A DNA stretch of 64,000 nt, from the NCBI GenBank assembly GCA_007570785.1, contig ML662442.1:63141392-63205391 (forward strand). Reading direction: 5' to 3'. The notes under the pieces are model-generated. The model was not told the origin of the DNA. It made no database searches and saw only the letters and a program-made list of their open reading frames with translations. This DNA is from Antilocapra americana. Its lineage: Eukaryota; Chordata; Mammalia; Artiodactyla; Antilocapridae. The translations under genes were made by a program, and so were the position numbers. Below, piece by piece: positions 11,225 through 24,683 of the stretch (position 1 is the first letter of the stretch; each line of letters begins with the position of its first letter).

Positions 11225-12590
11225 AGACCTCAAAACTGAATAAATACCACTATAAAAATGATTGTCGAAAAGGAATTTATTGTCATTTTCTGCTTGTGGA
11301 TCACCTTGAGAAGTATAAATAGCAAAATAAATAGATGCCCATGTAGGTGATGCAACAGAAACAAGGGGGCAAGAACGGCTGACAAGAAGATCACACAGAT
11401 GGAAGTAGAGATCAGAGAGAGTGAAGTGTGTTTCCTAGGTTGGTTTAGGTGCAAAGACAATGGTTATTTTTCTGCATTTGGGGAATCATTGTGATTGTAG
11501 GTAGAGTGTTAGAATAGGAATCAGAGGACAGTTTAGCCACTAAATATACCACTTTGTGTGAATCAACCTAACTCTTTTAGCCTAGATTTCCCCTTCTGGA
11601 AAACGGGAGCGACGATGCTTGCCTTGGTCTCTTTGTTGAAGGGATCAAATAAAGTTTTGAGAACTATGAAGAATTATTCAAATGTTTGGTAGTCATATTA
11701 TCATTTTACCTTAGCCAGGTTTTGCAAAAAGGGCAGAACAGAAGGTAGGTTTTTAAAAGCTGAACAGAGTGATTTAATTCTGGCTAAAATAATTGGTTTA
11801 GTTTTTGGTGTACATATTATATGGACTTGCCACAGGGCTTTCAGGGGATATTTCATTTCTTTAGGAAAATAGTAGTTTCTCTTTTATGGCTTTCTTGAAG
11901 GAAGAGACCATGTTTTAAAATGGTGCTGAATACGAATTGTGTTTTGTTTATCTCAAGGTAGTCATTAAACAGGTAGGAGTTGGTGAAATAAATACTTAAA
12001 TATAAAATAATACCAAATTGTGGAAATGGTAGGGTGGTGAAAGTAGAAGGGTTGGTGTGAGGGGAATTTATGTACTGTAATTAATATTTTAGTTGCATGA
12101 GTCTGTTAGGAAATGGAGATGACAAAATAGGTAACTGGAGTAGTAAGAATTTAAACTATAGGGACCAGAAACTGGGTCCTGCAAATGACTGAATTTCGGG
12201 GGTGCTCCCTGTAGGGCTTTTTCCTGCCTACATTTTCTAGAACTCTTGGCTGCTTTATTCTAATCCTAATCAACTATATATTATCTAGATAGAAAAAAGA
12301 AAATCACAAGTCATTGCTTTCAGTTTGATAATACTGAATTTGCCAAACTCTGACAAGTTTTAGCCTATCTCTCTTATCTTGTAAATTATCCAGTCAATAT
12401 TCTAAGAACCTAGAAACCCAATAGTGGAGGAAAGAAGTAGTATAGGTCCTGTTTAATTAGTCCCTGCATAATTGAAGGTTGGTTCTTGAATAATTCTACT
12501 GTTTTGTTTGATAGTTTATTTCTAATAAATGCATATATCCACCAAGGCTATTTATAATAGATGCAGTTAGGACAGGAAATTTACAAAAGA
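11225..12590 (+). other. Intron 1 sequence with one MIR (about 11525-11665)
   Basis: A MIR-like core is seen around CTAGATTTCCCCTTCTGGAAAACGGG. Nothing else was recognised. A 76-residue ORF at 11230-11460 (minus) has no domain. Confidence 0.5.
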
Positions 12591-12595
12591 AATTA

Positions 12596-12675
12596 TTGGG
12601 CTGGCCAAAATGTTCATTCGGATTTTTCCATAGGATGGTATAGAAAAGCCCAAATGAGCTTTTTGGCCAACCCAG
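12596..12675. mobile_element. Mariner MITE, copy 1 (80 bases)
   Basis: Almost wholly palindromic. It begins TTGGGCTGGCCAAAATGTTC and ends with the complementary GAGCTTTTTGGCCAACCCAG, flanked by TA at 12594-12595 and 12676-12677, the target of Tc1/mariner insertion. Consistent with a ruminant mariner-derived miniature element; no transposase. Confidence 0.85.
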
Positions 12676-13054
12676 TATTTTCGGCAGTGTGGACAAGGGT
12701 ACCCTTGGCGTCCCAAAGTTGGGCAACCTGAGTAATTCCTCTAGTGATATTTCTACTAGTTAACTGATGATTTTTTTTTTAACTCTTAGAGTGCTGAACA
12801 CTGAAAGACTAGGTCTTTGCTCTTGAGGAGTTCCCTACACCCTTACCCTGGGAGTTTGATTTATGAAGTCAAACTGAAAAGCCTTTAAGTCCTTTTTTTT
12901 AGGAGACAGGGTGGTTTGCAGGAAGGAATAAGGACTTTCGAGAGGCACTTGTGTGAAGCTGACTGATTCTGGATGCACCTCCAGTTTCTTCCTCAGAAGT
13001 AGACTTATAGTTAATGACCTGGGTAGTGATTGAAAGAGTTACATGTGTATTAGC

Positions 13055-13133
13055 TTGAGTTGGCCAAAAAGTTCACTTGGTTTTTCTGTACCATCTTATG
13101 GATAAATCTGAAAGAACTTTTTGGCCAACCCAA
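13055..13133. mobile_element. Mariner MITE, copy 2 (79 bases)
   Basis: Same family as the copy about 380 bases upstream: TTGAGTTGGCCAAAAAGTTC at one end and GAACTTTTTGGCCAACCCAA at the other, with TA following. The arms would fold into a long hairpin in L3MBTL3 pre-mRNA. Confidence 0.85.
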
Positions 13134-16100
13134 TAATAAAGCTTTATTATTATTGTTTACTATTCTTTCTGCAAGTCAGTGTTTTATGTCAGTCAATAGA
13201 TATTTATTGGATATTTTTGTAACTCTGTTGGAAAGTGCTTTACATAATTAATACATAGAATAGGATGGAATAAATGACTTTGTTGTGGCTACAAAGAAAG
13301 CAACAGCCTTTGGCCTCAGTGTGTTTATAGTCTATTGAAGAGGTAATCCATACAAACACAACGATAATTACAAAACAAAGTTGTGGTTCAGCGCTAGCAG
13401 TGAAAGGTCGTGGAAAATGCAGTGGGCACTATATTGGTGCTGCTGGCTGTGGCGGTAGGTGTGTCCCTAACATAGAGACCTGGAACATGGGGCGCCCTTT
13501 GCAAAATACCGTGAAGTGTTAATGTAGTCAACGTAATTGTATATTGAGTGCCTTCTGAATGTCAAGCATTAAGCTGGATATTTTACATTCATTCATTCAC
13601 TCATTCATCTAATGGAAACTTACTGAGTGCATTCTGTATGCCCAGGTACTGTTTTAACAGTATTATCCCTAATGCTTTGAGTAACCTTGAGTGTTTGGTA
13701 TTATTAATTCTCTTTTAGAGGAAACTGGTACTCAGAGATACTTAGTAACTTGTGTAAGTTCATATCATGCAGTTTGGAAGGGCTGGGACAAGGGAAAACG
13801 ACATTGGCTTTTGTTTTGTTATGTCTTTAACTTTCTAATTTTCAAAATAGTAGTTCTTACAATTTTTCCAAGAAATCACATTTCCAGAGTTTGAGGAATA
13901 TACTTGCTTTTATACATTGGTTCACTAAGATGAGCAATAGCATACAGGTGTAAGAAAAAAATGATGGGAAGAAAACACTTATTTCTTCACTTTCCTCTTT
14001 CTTCCTCCCTTTTTAAAAGTTGGGGAAAGACTTAGTTGTACTGAAAAGAACACCTTGGTCTAGTTCATGGCCTTGAAATGATCATTAGCTGTTAACAAAA
14101 CATTACTGAGATTAGGTTTGGTAATTACTGGGCTAATTTATAAAAGTTTCACCTGTTCTTTGTAGGAAGAGACCTGATAATGCAGTGGGGTTATTAATTA
14201 ATTTAAATTAGCTGGTAAATTAAGTTTAAATCAAGTAATTATCAATCAAAAGAATGGGACCTAAATTTACCATTTTGTGAACTCAAAACATGATGGAATT
14301 TATTGATTATAAAAAAATGAGGGATAAAGATAATAATGGTGAAAAGCTGGAGACAGGGAAGAATGTAGAGTGAGAATCAAAGTTTAAAATAAGATACCAG
14401 AGAATATGACCAAGAATATATTCACCAAAATGTGATAATTACTGATATTATTCTCTAACCAGAAGAGTAGGCCCATTTACAAAATAAAGTGAAGAGTCTT
14501 GGATTCATTCGGTGGTTCTGGTTTATAGTGGGAGTCATTTCTGTTATCTGAGTCATGGTCCATCAAGCAGAGCTTTCGCCTTAACTTCAAAGGATGCTGT
14601 TGCAGGCGTTGGTTATAGGGTGATGGACTGTTTCTCCTTTGTTGAATTTCTATCATCTAACAAATTTTTTTAAGCACCTGCTGTATGTTGGAGCCTTTCA
14701 AGATTGGACCACGGCTTTATGTTATGTGTGCTTTTATAGAATTAAACTAGTTCAGTTACTGGAACACTTTGAGTAGGATGGTTGAGGCACCAGATCAGTT
14801 GATTACTATTTCCCCATCTGTTAAACTGACTGAACACTGAACTGTGGTCCCTGGTCTGGTTGTTAAATGATCTAAATAATTTCACCCCATTGCTTTGTGG
14901 TCTTATTTGGAAGACTTGAGGCCTAGCTGTTCAATCTGTTGATAAGGAGTTTAGCTGCAAAGGGTTATCAAGATAAGCCTGTAGACATGACTTCTGTGAC
15001 AGAAATAAAATCTGGACAAATCTAATTTATTATAGGCAAAGGAAATCAAGTGTAAATCTTTTAATTTTAGCTCTGTGTTCTATAAAAATGTGAAGCATAA
15101 TAAAAAAGAATGTACTACTTTTAGCATTTAAAAATTATGAAGTGAAGTAAGAAAAAAGAACAAGATACTACTTTTAGTTTTCTTTTAAAATTTAAGCTCG
15201 TGCATATTTTGCATAAGCATGGAAATATCTCTGTGAGACAGGTTCTTGCTCTTTTTATGCCCTTGAATCCCTCTAATGGGTGTAAAGTTTCTATTATTAC
15301 CCTACTAGTGTAAGTGTATGGATGACGTTATAGCACTTTTCAGGATATTTCTTCCTCAAATTGAGTATCTCATCGGCTGTATATTGAAAATGAATTTCAA
15401 ATAAAAGCATTCGAAGAGAGCGTGTTAAATATGCCACAAGACTGTTAATGTCAGTTTGTGATTTCATTTTCTATATACATTTTTTTTTTTTCTTGAAAGG
15501 CATTTTTTCATTTTCTGTTCCTCCTTCAGAGGAAGTAAGTAGGTTAAGGCCACAGACTCTCAAACAATTCATCCTTCTTACAGTAACAAACGGAAGGGCA
15601 GGAAGTTGAGATTTTGTAAAGTTTGCCTTTGGTGACTACCCCTTTGCATGTCATCTTCATAGCAGAAAAGGTAGGAAGTCAGATAAACCATCGATATGTT
15701 ATAAATAGAGTCATTTTCATTAAAACATGACTAATAGTAGATACAGGGGCGAGAGGTGTTTCTTGAAAAAAATATCAACTGTCCTAAGAACCGTTTTCAT
15801 ATTTAAAGGAAGCCTAGGTTAGCTGCCACTCAGGCACCTACTGTATGAACATAGATAGGGACAGAAAACCCAGATCCTCAAGAATTTGTTCTTGATGCTA
15901 TTGAGATTTCAGTTTTCACACTGAAGTCATCTGCAGTTCTACCTGCCTAAAAAAAAAAAATCTATGAACTCGGGCCCTCAGGGCAGAATTCACTTCTTTC
16001 CACAACAGATCTCAATTCCAGTATGTGTGCGATTCAGAGTTCTTATCAGTCAGGGTTACTGGAATATCAAAGCTGGTATCTGTCATGCTTGATTTGAAAG

Positions 16101-17200
16101 GAAAATTTTTCTTTGTAGCAAAATATTTGTTGAGAGATGCTTCAAGAGTGAGTTTAGATTTTTCTCTTATCCTTGTTGAATAAGCCTGTTTAAGAGGCTT
16201 GAATTTAACTTCTTTTGATGTGTTCTTCACTGACACTTAAATAAGGAGGGTTTCTTGGAGCTGGAGACTTATCCTCTTGCCAAAGAGGTAAATAAATACT
16301 TAGCAGCCTCCTTGGTAGAATTTTCAGTGGAGAATATGCGCTAGATGGACAAATGAAGATCTGTTTCTGATTTTCCCTCTCCCCAGTCCTTGCCCACAAC
16401 TAGTCTGTTACGTTTTCCCCTTCTCCTTTGTTCATTCGTGTGATAAATTTTTATTGATGCCTACTGTGGGTATTCACATGAGGGTAATAAATAAATCGAA
16501 GTCTCTTTCCTCCAAAACCTCCTGTAAGAAAGGATCATGATAGGATGTAGGAAGTACTACTATTGGGGTACAGTGTCTCCCTCCAGCCCCTGTTCTCCTG
16601 GCATCTTACATACCCATGTTCCGGTACTTGTACAGAGAAAGACTCACTGCAGTCTTTTGAGTCCCCTTTGGAGAGGATCCATAGCTTTCATCTCTCCTTT
16701 CTCTATAGGCCTTTTACCTCGATCTCCTAACAGTGCTTTCTGTTTGCCTCTGTGTTAGCTTTCTTGAAAGCAGGTCCTGGAACCAGAGTTGATATGCAGG
16801 GATGCTTTTATGCCTCCTCAGCAAAAATGTCACAGTAAGGTTGCCAATGGCTTAGTCTTAGGTCGTTGTGAAGAGATTATGTCCTTCATACTTTTCTCAT
16901 TGTTAGAATGTTCTTTTCTTTATAAGAGCTTGGAAAAACCAATACTTACTGACTTCTCATCAGTTTCCTAAATTCATTTTGAAATTTTACTTGTTTGTGA
17001 AATCCCTGAGTCCTACCATAGTTCTTAACTCCCACTTTTCTCCAGCTTTACCTCTGGACTCTGGAAAAAATCTAGTAGGACTTTGTGGTGCTAAGGTATT
17101 AACTTTTATACAGTTATTGTTCCTCTGCCCTGAGATATTCAGACATCTGGTAAACTCATGCTTGAAGGGAATGTGGACACTGGAGAGCAACTTGTTTCTT
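13134..17200 (+). other. Intron 1: MIR/L2 remnants and unassigned sequence
   Basis: A MIR-like remnant lies at about 13560-13770 (TTTTAGAGGAAACTGGTACTCAGAG). An AT-rich block at about 14110-14260 is crowded with TAAT/TTAA cores. The rest shows no gene. ORFs at 16012-16399 (minus) and 16537-17241 lack recognisable domains. Confidence 0.45.
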
Positions 17201-17229
17201 TGCTTCAAAATAACTGTAGCCGTTTTGGA

Positions 17230-17440
17230 CTGAGTGTCCACAAAGTACAGAGCACTTTAACATGCATAATTAAAAAAAGTTCAAATCCCTATGAAGTAGA
17301 TATTCCTATTCATTTTTTAGATGAACGAGCTAAGGCTCAAGAGAGGTTGGGTCCCATGCCCAAGATTATTCAGCTAGTAAGTTGTGAAGCCAGGATTCAA
17401 CCCAGGCACTCTAGCTATTGTGCTTTTCACCTTTACATTA
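17230..17440 (+). repeat. MIR SINE
   Basis: Contains AGCTAAGGCTCAAGAGAGGTTG, then CAGCTAGTAAGTTGTGAAGCC and AGGATTCAACCCAGGCACTC, the MIR core and tail. Well preserved for this old family. Confidence 0.8.
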
Positions 17441-20110
17441 GATTGGCTTCTTTATTGACTAAAATACATTGTGTTGGGCACTGTGCTGTAGTCTGAGGGT
17501 CACTGTTTGGGGAGGTGAAAGCCTGTTTATTGGTTTGGGGATCTTTTCTTATCTGTAAAATGAGGCCAACAATTCTTGGCCAACTTAAAAGATAGCTGTT
17601 AGGGTCGAATAGGCTTGTGTTGGTAAGATCCTTTAAAGTGACAAAGTGTAGAAGAAACCCTCCAGCTCCACTGTATCTCTGGAGTGGGTTAGATTTACTG
17701 ACTTTGTCTGACTCCCCTTACATGGCCGTGTATTTGTAAATATATGAGTTTCCCCATGTACCTCTCAGAGCCCGTGTACCTCTCAGGTGTCATGAACGTG
17801 CATAGGAAGGCATCAGAGAATAAATCAGAAAACCGTAGATAGACCTTAAGAGGCGGGGCCGTGTCTTTCTCAGGGTCACTTTCTTGGGCCTGGACTCTAG
17901 ATCCCCAGGACTTTGCCCCAGTGTTAGATACTATAGATTTCAGCACATGGATGTAGCCTGGGAGCTCAACCAGAATGCAGCATCTCTGTAGTTGATTTTC
18001 TAACCTGGAGATGAATGAGTTCTATCCTGTAAAATACTGCCTGTTCTCGTGTTATTTTCTTGAATTTATTTTCCATAGCTCAGCATTTTCTGAAAAGGGG
18101 TTCCATGGGACGTGCTGGACTGTGATAACAGAGCTGTAGGGCTAAGTGACTGTGGGAAGCTTGGATTCAGCGCTTCACAGGTAACTGCATTGCTGCTGAT
18201 GGGTACGGTCCATCTCCCAAAGACCCAGAGGTTCCATTTCTCCATCACCACAAAACTTGTGTCACAGGACACACAGTAATGGTCTCCTGTAAGTTCTGAG
18301 GAGCAGACTTTGGGACAGTTTGCCCTAGCCTTTCATCTTAGTCTTGTTTACCTGCTTTAGCCTGGTCCCCAGGGTGCTGCCAGCCCAGCGTGATGGTGAA
18401 GAGAGCCCTGCCCTCGAGTCCAGCTCCCTCCCTACGTGGCAGATCCTTCTCCATTACTTCAGAGGAATTGTTCCTTGAAGAAAGCTGGTCATTTCTAGAG
18501 CCATGTAAATATGAGGGATTCATTGTTATTCACAACACAACATCTGTTTCTGTGTTGTAATGTTGACATCTTCTAGTGGAGCTTTGAACACAAGTGGCTT
18601 ACCATAAGCTATGCCACTGAAATAAAATGAAGGGAAAGGGGGGAAAAAATGCCAGTGACTAATTTTTTAAGGTCACTGAGCAATTCTCGTGAACTCAAAT
18701 AATTGTTAAACCAGGTAACTATAATAGACAGTTAAGATTTTATTGACTGCTTAACTTTGGAGTAGGCCCTTTGTTGAAATGTTACCTGACTCATCTCATT
18801 CGATCCTCACTATGTGCAATGAAGAAAAGTTCTGTTTTCATCCACATTTTATAGATGGGGAAATTGAGGCTTCAAGGGGTTAGTTGGTCTCAAGTCACAA
18901 AACAGGGCATTGTCAAGCCTTGGAAAGTGAATTGGAGGAGAGGAAAGGGAGGTCATAGCTCCTTTAGGAAAGGGCAGGGGAAGGAGAGAGGAACTTGAGA
19001 GCATGTGGCACGTTTTGAGGATGATGCATGAAGTGTTTGATTTGCATCTGTGAAAGGATGACAAGGAGCAGGGTGGGTGGGGAGAGGGAGGCTCAGCAAT
19101 TTTATACACCATTTTTATATGGGTTTAGCAGTGGGTAGAGGCCCTTTCGATGATATTACTGAAGATGATGCTTAAGACTTATTTTTTGAGAATTCACAAT
19201 GTGCCAGAGACAGCATTTGGTGAGTGATCGATGATTTCTGCAAAGTGAACCAAAAGCCAGCTTTGGTTGATGGTATTCATGTGGGCATCGTAGCCACAGA
19301 GCATTGAATCCCCACCGTGGAGGTTGACTTTTCTTATTATTTCCTCACTCTTCTGCAGAGCTGTCATTTTTGTTTCTTTCATGGTCATGATTTAAGGGTT
19401 AGCATTCCTGACTTACTCTTCACAAAAGATACATTGCCCTCTTGAACCAAAAACTGATGTGTTTAGTTCATTGACGCCAGGCACTGAGATCTCACTCAGT
19501 CCCATTCTCTCTCTGAGGGATAGAATTAAATCTAATTCTCAGATGCTGCTTCTGGGGTAATGCCTACCCCTGTTTTACAACTACCCCAGTTCTTGGCCTT
19601 GCTGTCTCTATAACTTACTTTTGAAAACTGTACTTGTTAATGGTAAAGCTATAAAATGGAATTCTAAAAAAACAACTTTATTTAAAAATATTAAAACTGT
19701 TTAACTGGCATTATTGAACATTACCTGTTCTTGTAAATACTCTACTATTTTGGAAACAATGGTTTGAGCAGGAATGGCCAGGCTGCAGTTAGTACCCTTT
19801 CTTAGTAATCTTTAATACTGACCTTATCTACAGATCCAGACTTTTGGTTTCCAGGCAAGGCCCACTCTGTCACTTTGTGTTGCAGCTACCAGATTGGGTT
19901 GCTTATCTTCCAAGGGACTGTTATCTTCTCTTCATCTCTCAGCCCCAGGCAGCCTCTTCACCTTGAATGTGCTACACAAGTACAGGCATGGGGAGTCTCT
20001 GCCCCCAACTCGGAGCCTCCATCTTATCCTCTCCTGGCAGACGTGAGCAAAGGAATCATACAAAGGGAGGATTATGAAGGACTCTGTTTATCTCCAGTCA
20101 GAATAAGATA
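17441..20110 (+). other. Intron 1: MIR at about 18725-18905, otherwise unassigned
   Basis: The MIR is recognised by TTTTATAGATGGGGAAATTGAGGC. No exon was seen. A 64-residue minus-strand ORF at 19194-19388 was inspected and not identified. Confidence 0.5.
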
Positions 20111-20761
20111 CAGTAGACTCTTGACATTTATGATGGATATAGCCCACGACCATCGCCAGTCCACAACCTGAAAAAAAATCGCTGTAGCACATAATTCCTC
20201 CCTTCAGATTGCTGAAGTATATCTGAGTAATGTGAATGATCTCTCTAGACCCTAACTAGTTATCTGACTTGATGAGCAATTTTTGTACTGTCTAGAGCAC
20301 TTATTGAAACAAATTCACACATCTTTTCTGCTTATTTCCTTTCGGAGTGTTCGGTAGTTTTGTTCACACAATGTGTCTGAGTCATCATTGCATTTGACAT
20401 TTCAGACTAATTTATCTGAAACTTCTGTTTTGTGGCGGGGACCTGTCACTTTCATAAACATTTCCATGTTCTCCTTGTTCTGTCATCAACACTAGAATCA
20501 ACTAGCAGTTCATTTTGTCTGTTTCATTTCTTCACTAGAAGCAGGGCTGTTACCACTTCATTTACAGTGTCTGTAGCACTCAGACAGAGCACTGTGACTC
20601 AGGGCGCACCTGGACCTTGGCCGGGCCCCTCAGTTTATGGTGTGTGTGATTCAGAATCCCGCCTCTGCAGAATGGCAGATTACTAAATGTCATGGGGGGC
20701 TTCAGCGGCCACTCAGGGATGGTTGAAATCAAGATAGTCTGCAAATGCCAGGGATCTACTG
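20111..20761. mobile_element. Tigger-like DNA transposon relic with terminal inverted repeats
   Basis: The left end CAGTAGACTCTTGACATTTA and the reverse complement of the right end (CAGTAGATCCCTGGCATTTG) agree at most positions, defining a 651-base element. The CAGTAG terminus resembles pogo/Tigger-class elements. TA precedes the left end; the right flank is TT, so the duplication is eroded. No transposase ORF. Confidence 0.55.
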
Positions 20762-20959
20762 TTTGTTTGTGATACCTGAGTTGTGGAGAAGTGAACCCTC
20801 AATCAACCTTTTCTCTTTCCATCCATCTGGGGAGCTGATACATTGTGTATGTAGTTAAATAGCTACTCGTTAAATTACACAAGAGCTTTGGGGAAGTCAG
20901 TTTTCGTTAGTGCCTTCCAGGCTATAGCTTCAATTGTTGACATCAATAAGAAGATAACT

Positions 20960-21640
20960 ATTTTTGTAAGGAGAAGCGCCTTTCATAACATAGTGTATTT
21001 TAAATAAATATAAAATAGAATTTTAAAATGTACTTTTAATGTAATTTTTTTTTCATAAAAAAAATTACACATTTAAGTATTCAGCGGGTGCTAAAGGGTC
21101 CACAGAGAGTAGGTTCCCATCCTTTGCCTGTCTTTCAGCCTACCATTGCCCCTTGCTGGAGACAGGCAGTGTTAACCAGCTTTTGACAAATCCTTGTAAA
21201 GATAGTCTGTGCCTATATAAGCAGTACCCATATTGATATATGCTCCATTTGTTTTACACAAATTATATCACACTGTTTTTATAACTTCTGTAAAATTAGT
21301 AGTATTGATTGTATCTTGGAGCTTCATCCATATCAGAACGTTAAGAGTTTCCTCATGGTTTTCCACAGTGGCGTTTCATACTATTGTATGGATGTACCAC
21401 TGTTTTCCTTCACTGATGGACAGTCGGGTTGTCTGAAATTTTTTGACATAGACAAGTATCTATGGGATAAATTTCTAGAGGTAGAAGGGCTGAATTGGAG
21501 AATCTGTTCTTGAAAATTGGTTTCCATAGATTGGAGGTTGTTTCAATCAATAATGCCACCATAGTGTATGAGAGGGCCCGCATTTCCATATTCTTACAGG
21601 ATTTTTCTTAATACGAGATAATTAACTAATTTCATTACCC
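20960..21640 (-). repeat. Old L1 (L1M) 3' region, antisense
   Basis: Features of mammalian L1M 3' UTR read backwards: TTTTACACAAATTATATCACAC, TGGAGCTTCATCCATATCAG, TTTCCTTCACTGATGGACAG and AATGCCACCATAGTGTATGAGAG. Assigned from memory. Confidence 0.5.
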
Positions 21641-21814
21641 CCTAATGTTTCTAGATTCCTGGTGGTACATGGTAAACCAGGGCTTTCAGGAATTTCTTTG
21701 CATAAGAGATTGGGGAAGTGTATCCATTTGATACATGATTCCAATGAAGAGTCAAGTTTCACAGCTTTGGTTTAGAGGCAGGGGGTGGATCAGGAGAGAA
21801 AGAGGAGGTAATTT

Positions 21815-22085
21815 TTTTTTAATTTATTTATTTTAATTGGTGGATAACTTCTTTACAGTATTGTGGTGGTTTTTGACATACATCGACATGAATCACCCAT
21901 GGGTGCACATGTGTCCCCCCATCCTGAACCCCACTCCCACCTCCCTCCCCACCCCATCCCTCTGGGTTGTCCCAGAGCCCTGGCTTTGAGGCTTTGAGTG
22001 CCCTGCTTCATGCATTAAACTTGCACTGGTCATATATTTTACATATGGTAATATACATGTTTCAGTGCTGTTCAGAGGAGATAAT
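21815..22085 (-). repeat. Ruminant L1-type 3' UTR fragment, antisense
   Basis: CATCGACATGAATCACCCATGG, a C-rich stretch with CCCACCTCCCTCCCCACC, then TTTTACATATGGTAATATACATG. This is a recurrent bovine repeat that I attribute to L1 3' UTR. Family name uncertain. Confidence 0.55.
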
Positions 22086-22420
22086 TCTGTGTTAAATGTC
22101 ATTTAGTCTGTCAGCCAGCCCTTTTGTAGATTCTTATACAAGGAAATTGTAATAAAAAGAGTAAAAACTAAAGTGTAACTGTTTCACCCAGGAGGGACTT
22201 TGAGAGTATCATACATTTGCATTGGTGCCAGCAGTAATGGTCTCCACCTACAGTATTGATGAGACATCCCATGGTGGGCATTGGAGGGAACACACTGGGT
22301 GTCAGTACCCTTGATATTAGCCTTTCTCAGGTATAGTATAGGTGAGTGGAAATCAGAAGCTGCATTGGTGTATTTCCTGGATATCTGACCTCCAAAGCTG
22401 TCCCTTTTGATATCAGCAAT

Positions 22421-22634
22421 GGCTGGAGTGGTAAAGAACCCACCTGACAATGTGGGAAATGCAAGAGACATGGGTTTGATCTCTGGGTTGGGACCATCCC
22501 CTGGAGGAGGACATGGCAACCCACTCCAGTGTCCTTACCTGGGGAATCCCGTGGACAGAGGGGTCTGGCGGGCTACAGTCCATGGGATCGCGAAGAGTAG
22601 GACAGGACTGAGTCGACTTAACATGCATGCACTG
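22421..22634 (+). repeat. Bov-tA SINE
   Basis: tRNA-derived head (GGTAAAGAACCCACCTGACA, then GGGTTTGATCTCTGGGTT as a decayed B box) joined to a Bov-A body with GGCAACCCACTCCAGTGTCC and CTACAGTCCATGGGATCGCG. Confidence 0.9.
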
Positions 22635-22639
22635 GAAAA

Positions 22640-24680
22640 AAATGGTAGATCTTGGCTAATAACACAGAGGACCCATCACGGTACACATTTAAGGTACCTC
22701 CTTAGGAAATCTCAGCAGACTAAAGAGATTTGGAGTGTGCTTTTCTGCACAGTGAGAAATACTGCTTGTGACTTATATGGTGAGTGACTTAACCAACCTA
22801 CAGGTTTTTAGGCCTGTGGAATACAGGTTACACATGAGATGATGGGATAGTGTCAGAGGATAATTAAAGAAAATACAAAATATAACGGATAGCATTTCTA
22901 AGTACTAAAAAATTTTGCTTATCTCTTAGAAGCATAATTTGTTGGTGTGAAAAGTCTGTGTATGTTTGTATACAAGATCACACACTTACAGAAGACAGAA
23001 AAAGAGGAAAAAGGTGTCATAAAAACAGCTTCTGTTAAAATAATATTGGCTTCTGGTTATTCTACCTGATTAGGAGATGGTGGAAAAAATGCCTAATCTA
23101 TACTAGCTGTTCATAATTTATGTGATAGTTAAAGTAGCCAATGACTTCAAAATTAGATAAAAGAATGTATTGAGTATTTTTATACTATAATATTTTATAA
23201 AAAATGTCCATAAACCTTAGCATGAGACAATGGATGAAAACAATTTTTATAAATGTTAGATATGTGCTTATAGGCGGAATATACTATGTAACATTACCAG
23301 TGTTTTGTAAGTTAGTTATTTCCTAAAATATGTAATAAACACTTACTGCAGCCTTTGTACAGTGATAGCTTTTAGATTTCTCTTATTTTTCTATTTCTCC
23401 TAGTCACAGACAGGATTTTACTGTTGTTAATTTCATACATTCATGGGTTTTAGGTAGGAAAAGACCAGAAATCTATGTGTTGGTTATGTGTCTCAGTGAC
23501 ATTTTGTTAATCAGCGTATATTTGATGGCATTTTATTATTAAAAGGATACATGTTGTACTAATCTATATACATCAAGAACTATGGAACCTAGTAAGCTGG
23601 TTTCTGGATTTTCTTGTTCCAGAAAGTAAAGTAAGGAAAAATAGGCTTACTCAGATTCTCAGAGGGGATAAGACTTTGAGAAAGGAAAGGACAGTGGTTG
23701 AAGAAAAACACCAGGGTCAGAATCAGGCTGATCTGGGTTCAATCCTTACTGTGTCACCAAATATAATTCTGGGTGAGTTACTGAACTCTGCAACTCACTT
23801 TCTCCAACATCAACTAGAGGGATAATAGAACCCATCTTTCTGTGAGAAAGAAAGAAATGAAATAACTTTTGTAAATTATCTGATGCTTTGAATCCTTTTT
23901 TGGAAGAAGGTGAGATTGAATTAATAAATTTAAAATGTTTCTTTTTGAAAGATCACTCAGGTTTTACCTCGTTTATCCACCAGGGGGAAAATTATACTAT
24001 CACTCTATCAGGAAAAAGTTGCCACTCCTACATTATTTAATAGGGAAGTCAGGTTCATTGCTGTTGTTTATTTAGTGAGGTAGAAGTCATAGAGAACATT
24101 AGTATGAGTCTTAATTTATTTCTTATTTTTACTGCTTTTTAGATGGATTCTTCTCAGGCCTTTACAACTTGCATATGTGAACACGAAGTCTTTGTAGCTC
24201 ACATTATAACGCAGAGAAATACTCAGGTTTTTGTGTTTTTTTTCTATTGACTGTTTAAGATGTATAGAATGTAGTGTAATAACTATTCTGGACTCTTCAC
24301 TCCTCTTCACAGCTTTCCAGCATGTTGCCAGTCTTGTTTCACCACTTTACCACTTAATTAATTTGTAGCAACTTCCTCACCTTGTAGCATTTCATTTCAC
24401 AATTTTGATTTGTATCTCTAAAAATACATGGAAGGCCTCCTCTCTTTAAAGTATGTACCATCATCTCTCTAAAAAAAGCAAATAGTTGGTATTCATATTT
24501 CCCCTCCTAATAATCTTTTTTAAAAAATAATTTAAATCAGGGTTGAAACAAGATCTATGAAATGCAGAATATGATTGATTAATATCTCAATCTAAATTTA
24601 AAATTTCCTCTTTCATTTGCTTATTTATCATTCCTAAAAATTTTTTTGTGTATGTGCAGAAAATAACTTTAATCTTGTCT
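22640..24680 (+). other. Intron 1: MIR at about 23690-23890, otherwise unassigned
   Basis: The MIR (opposite reading) shows GATCTGGGTTCAATCCTTACT and GGGTGAGTTACTGAACTCTG. No exon or other repeat was recognised. Confidence 0.5.
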
Positions 24681-24683
24681 AGC

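Noticed and set aside
16012..16399. Two overlapping minus-strand ORFs
   Set aside because: No domain, no splice or promoter context, and length expected by chance in AT-rich DNA.
19194..19388. 64-residue minus-strand ORF considered as a processed-pseudogene fragment
   Set aside because: The peptide looks protein-like, but I could not tie it to a known gene, and there is no poly-A, flanking duplication or further homologous frame.
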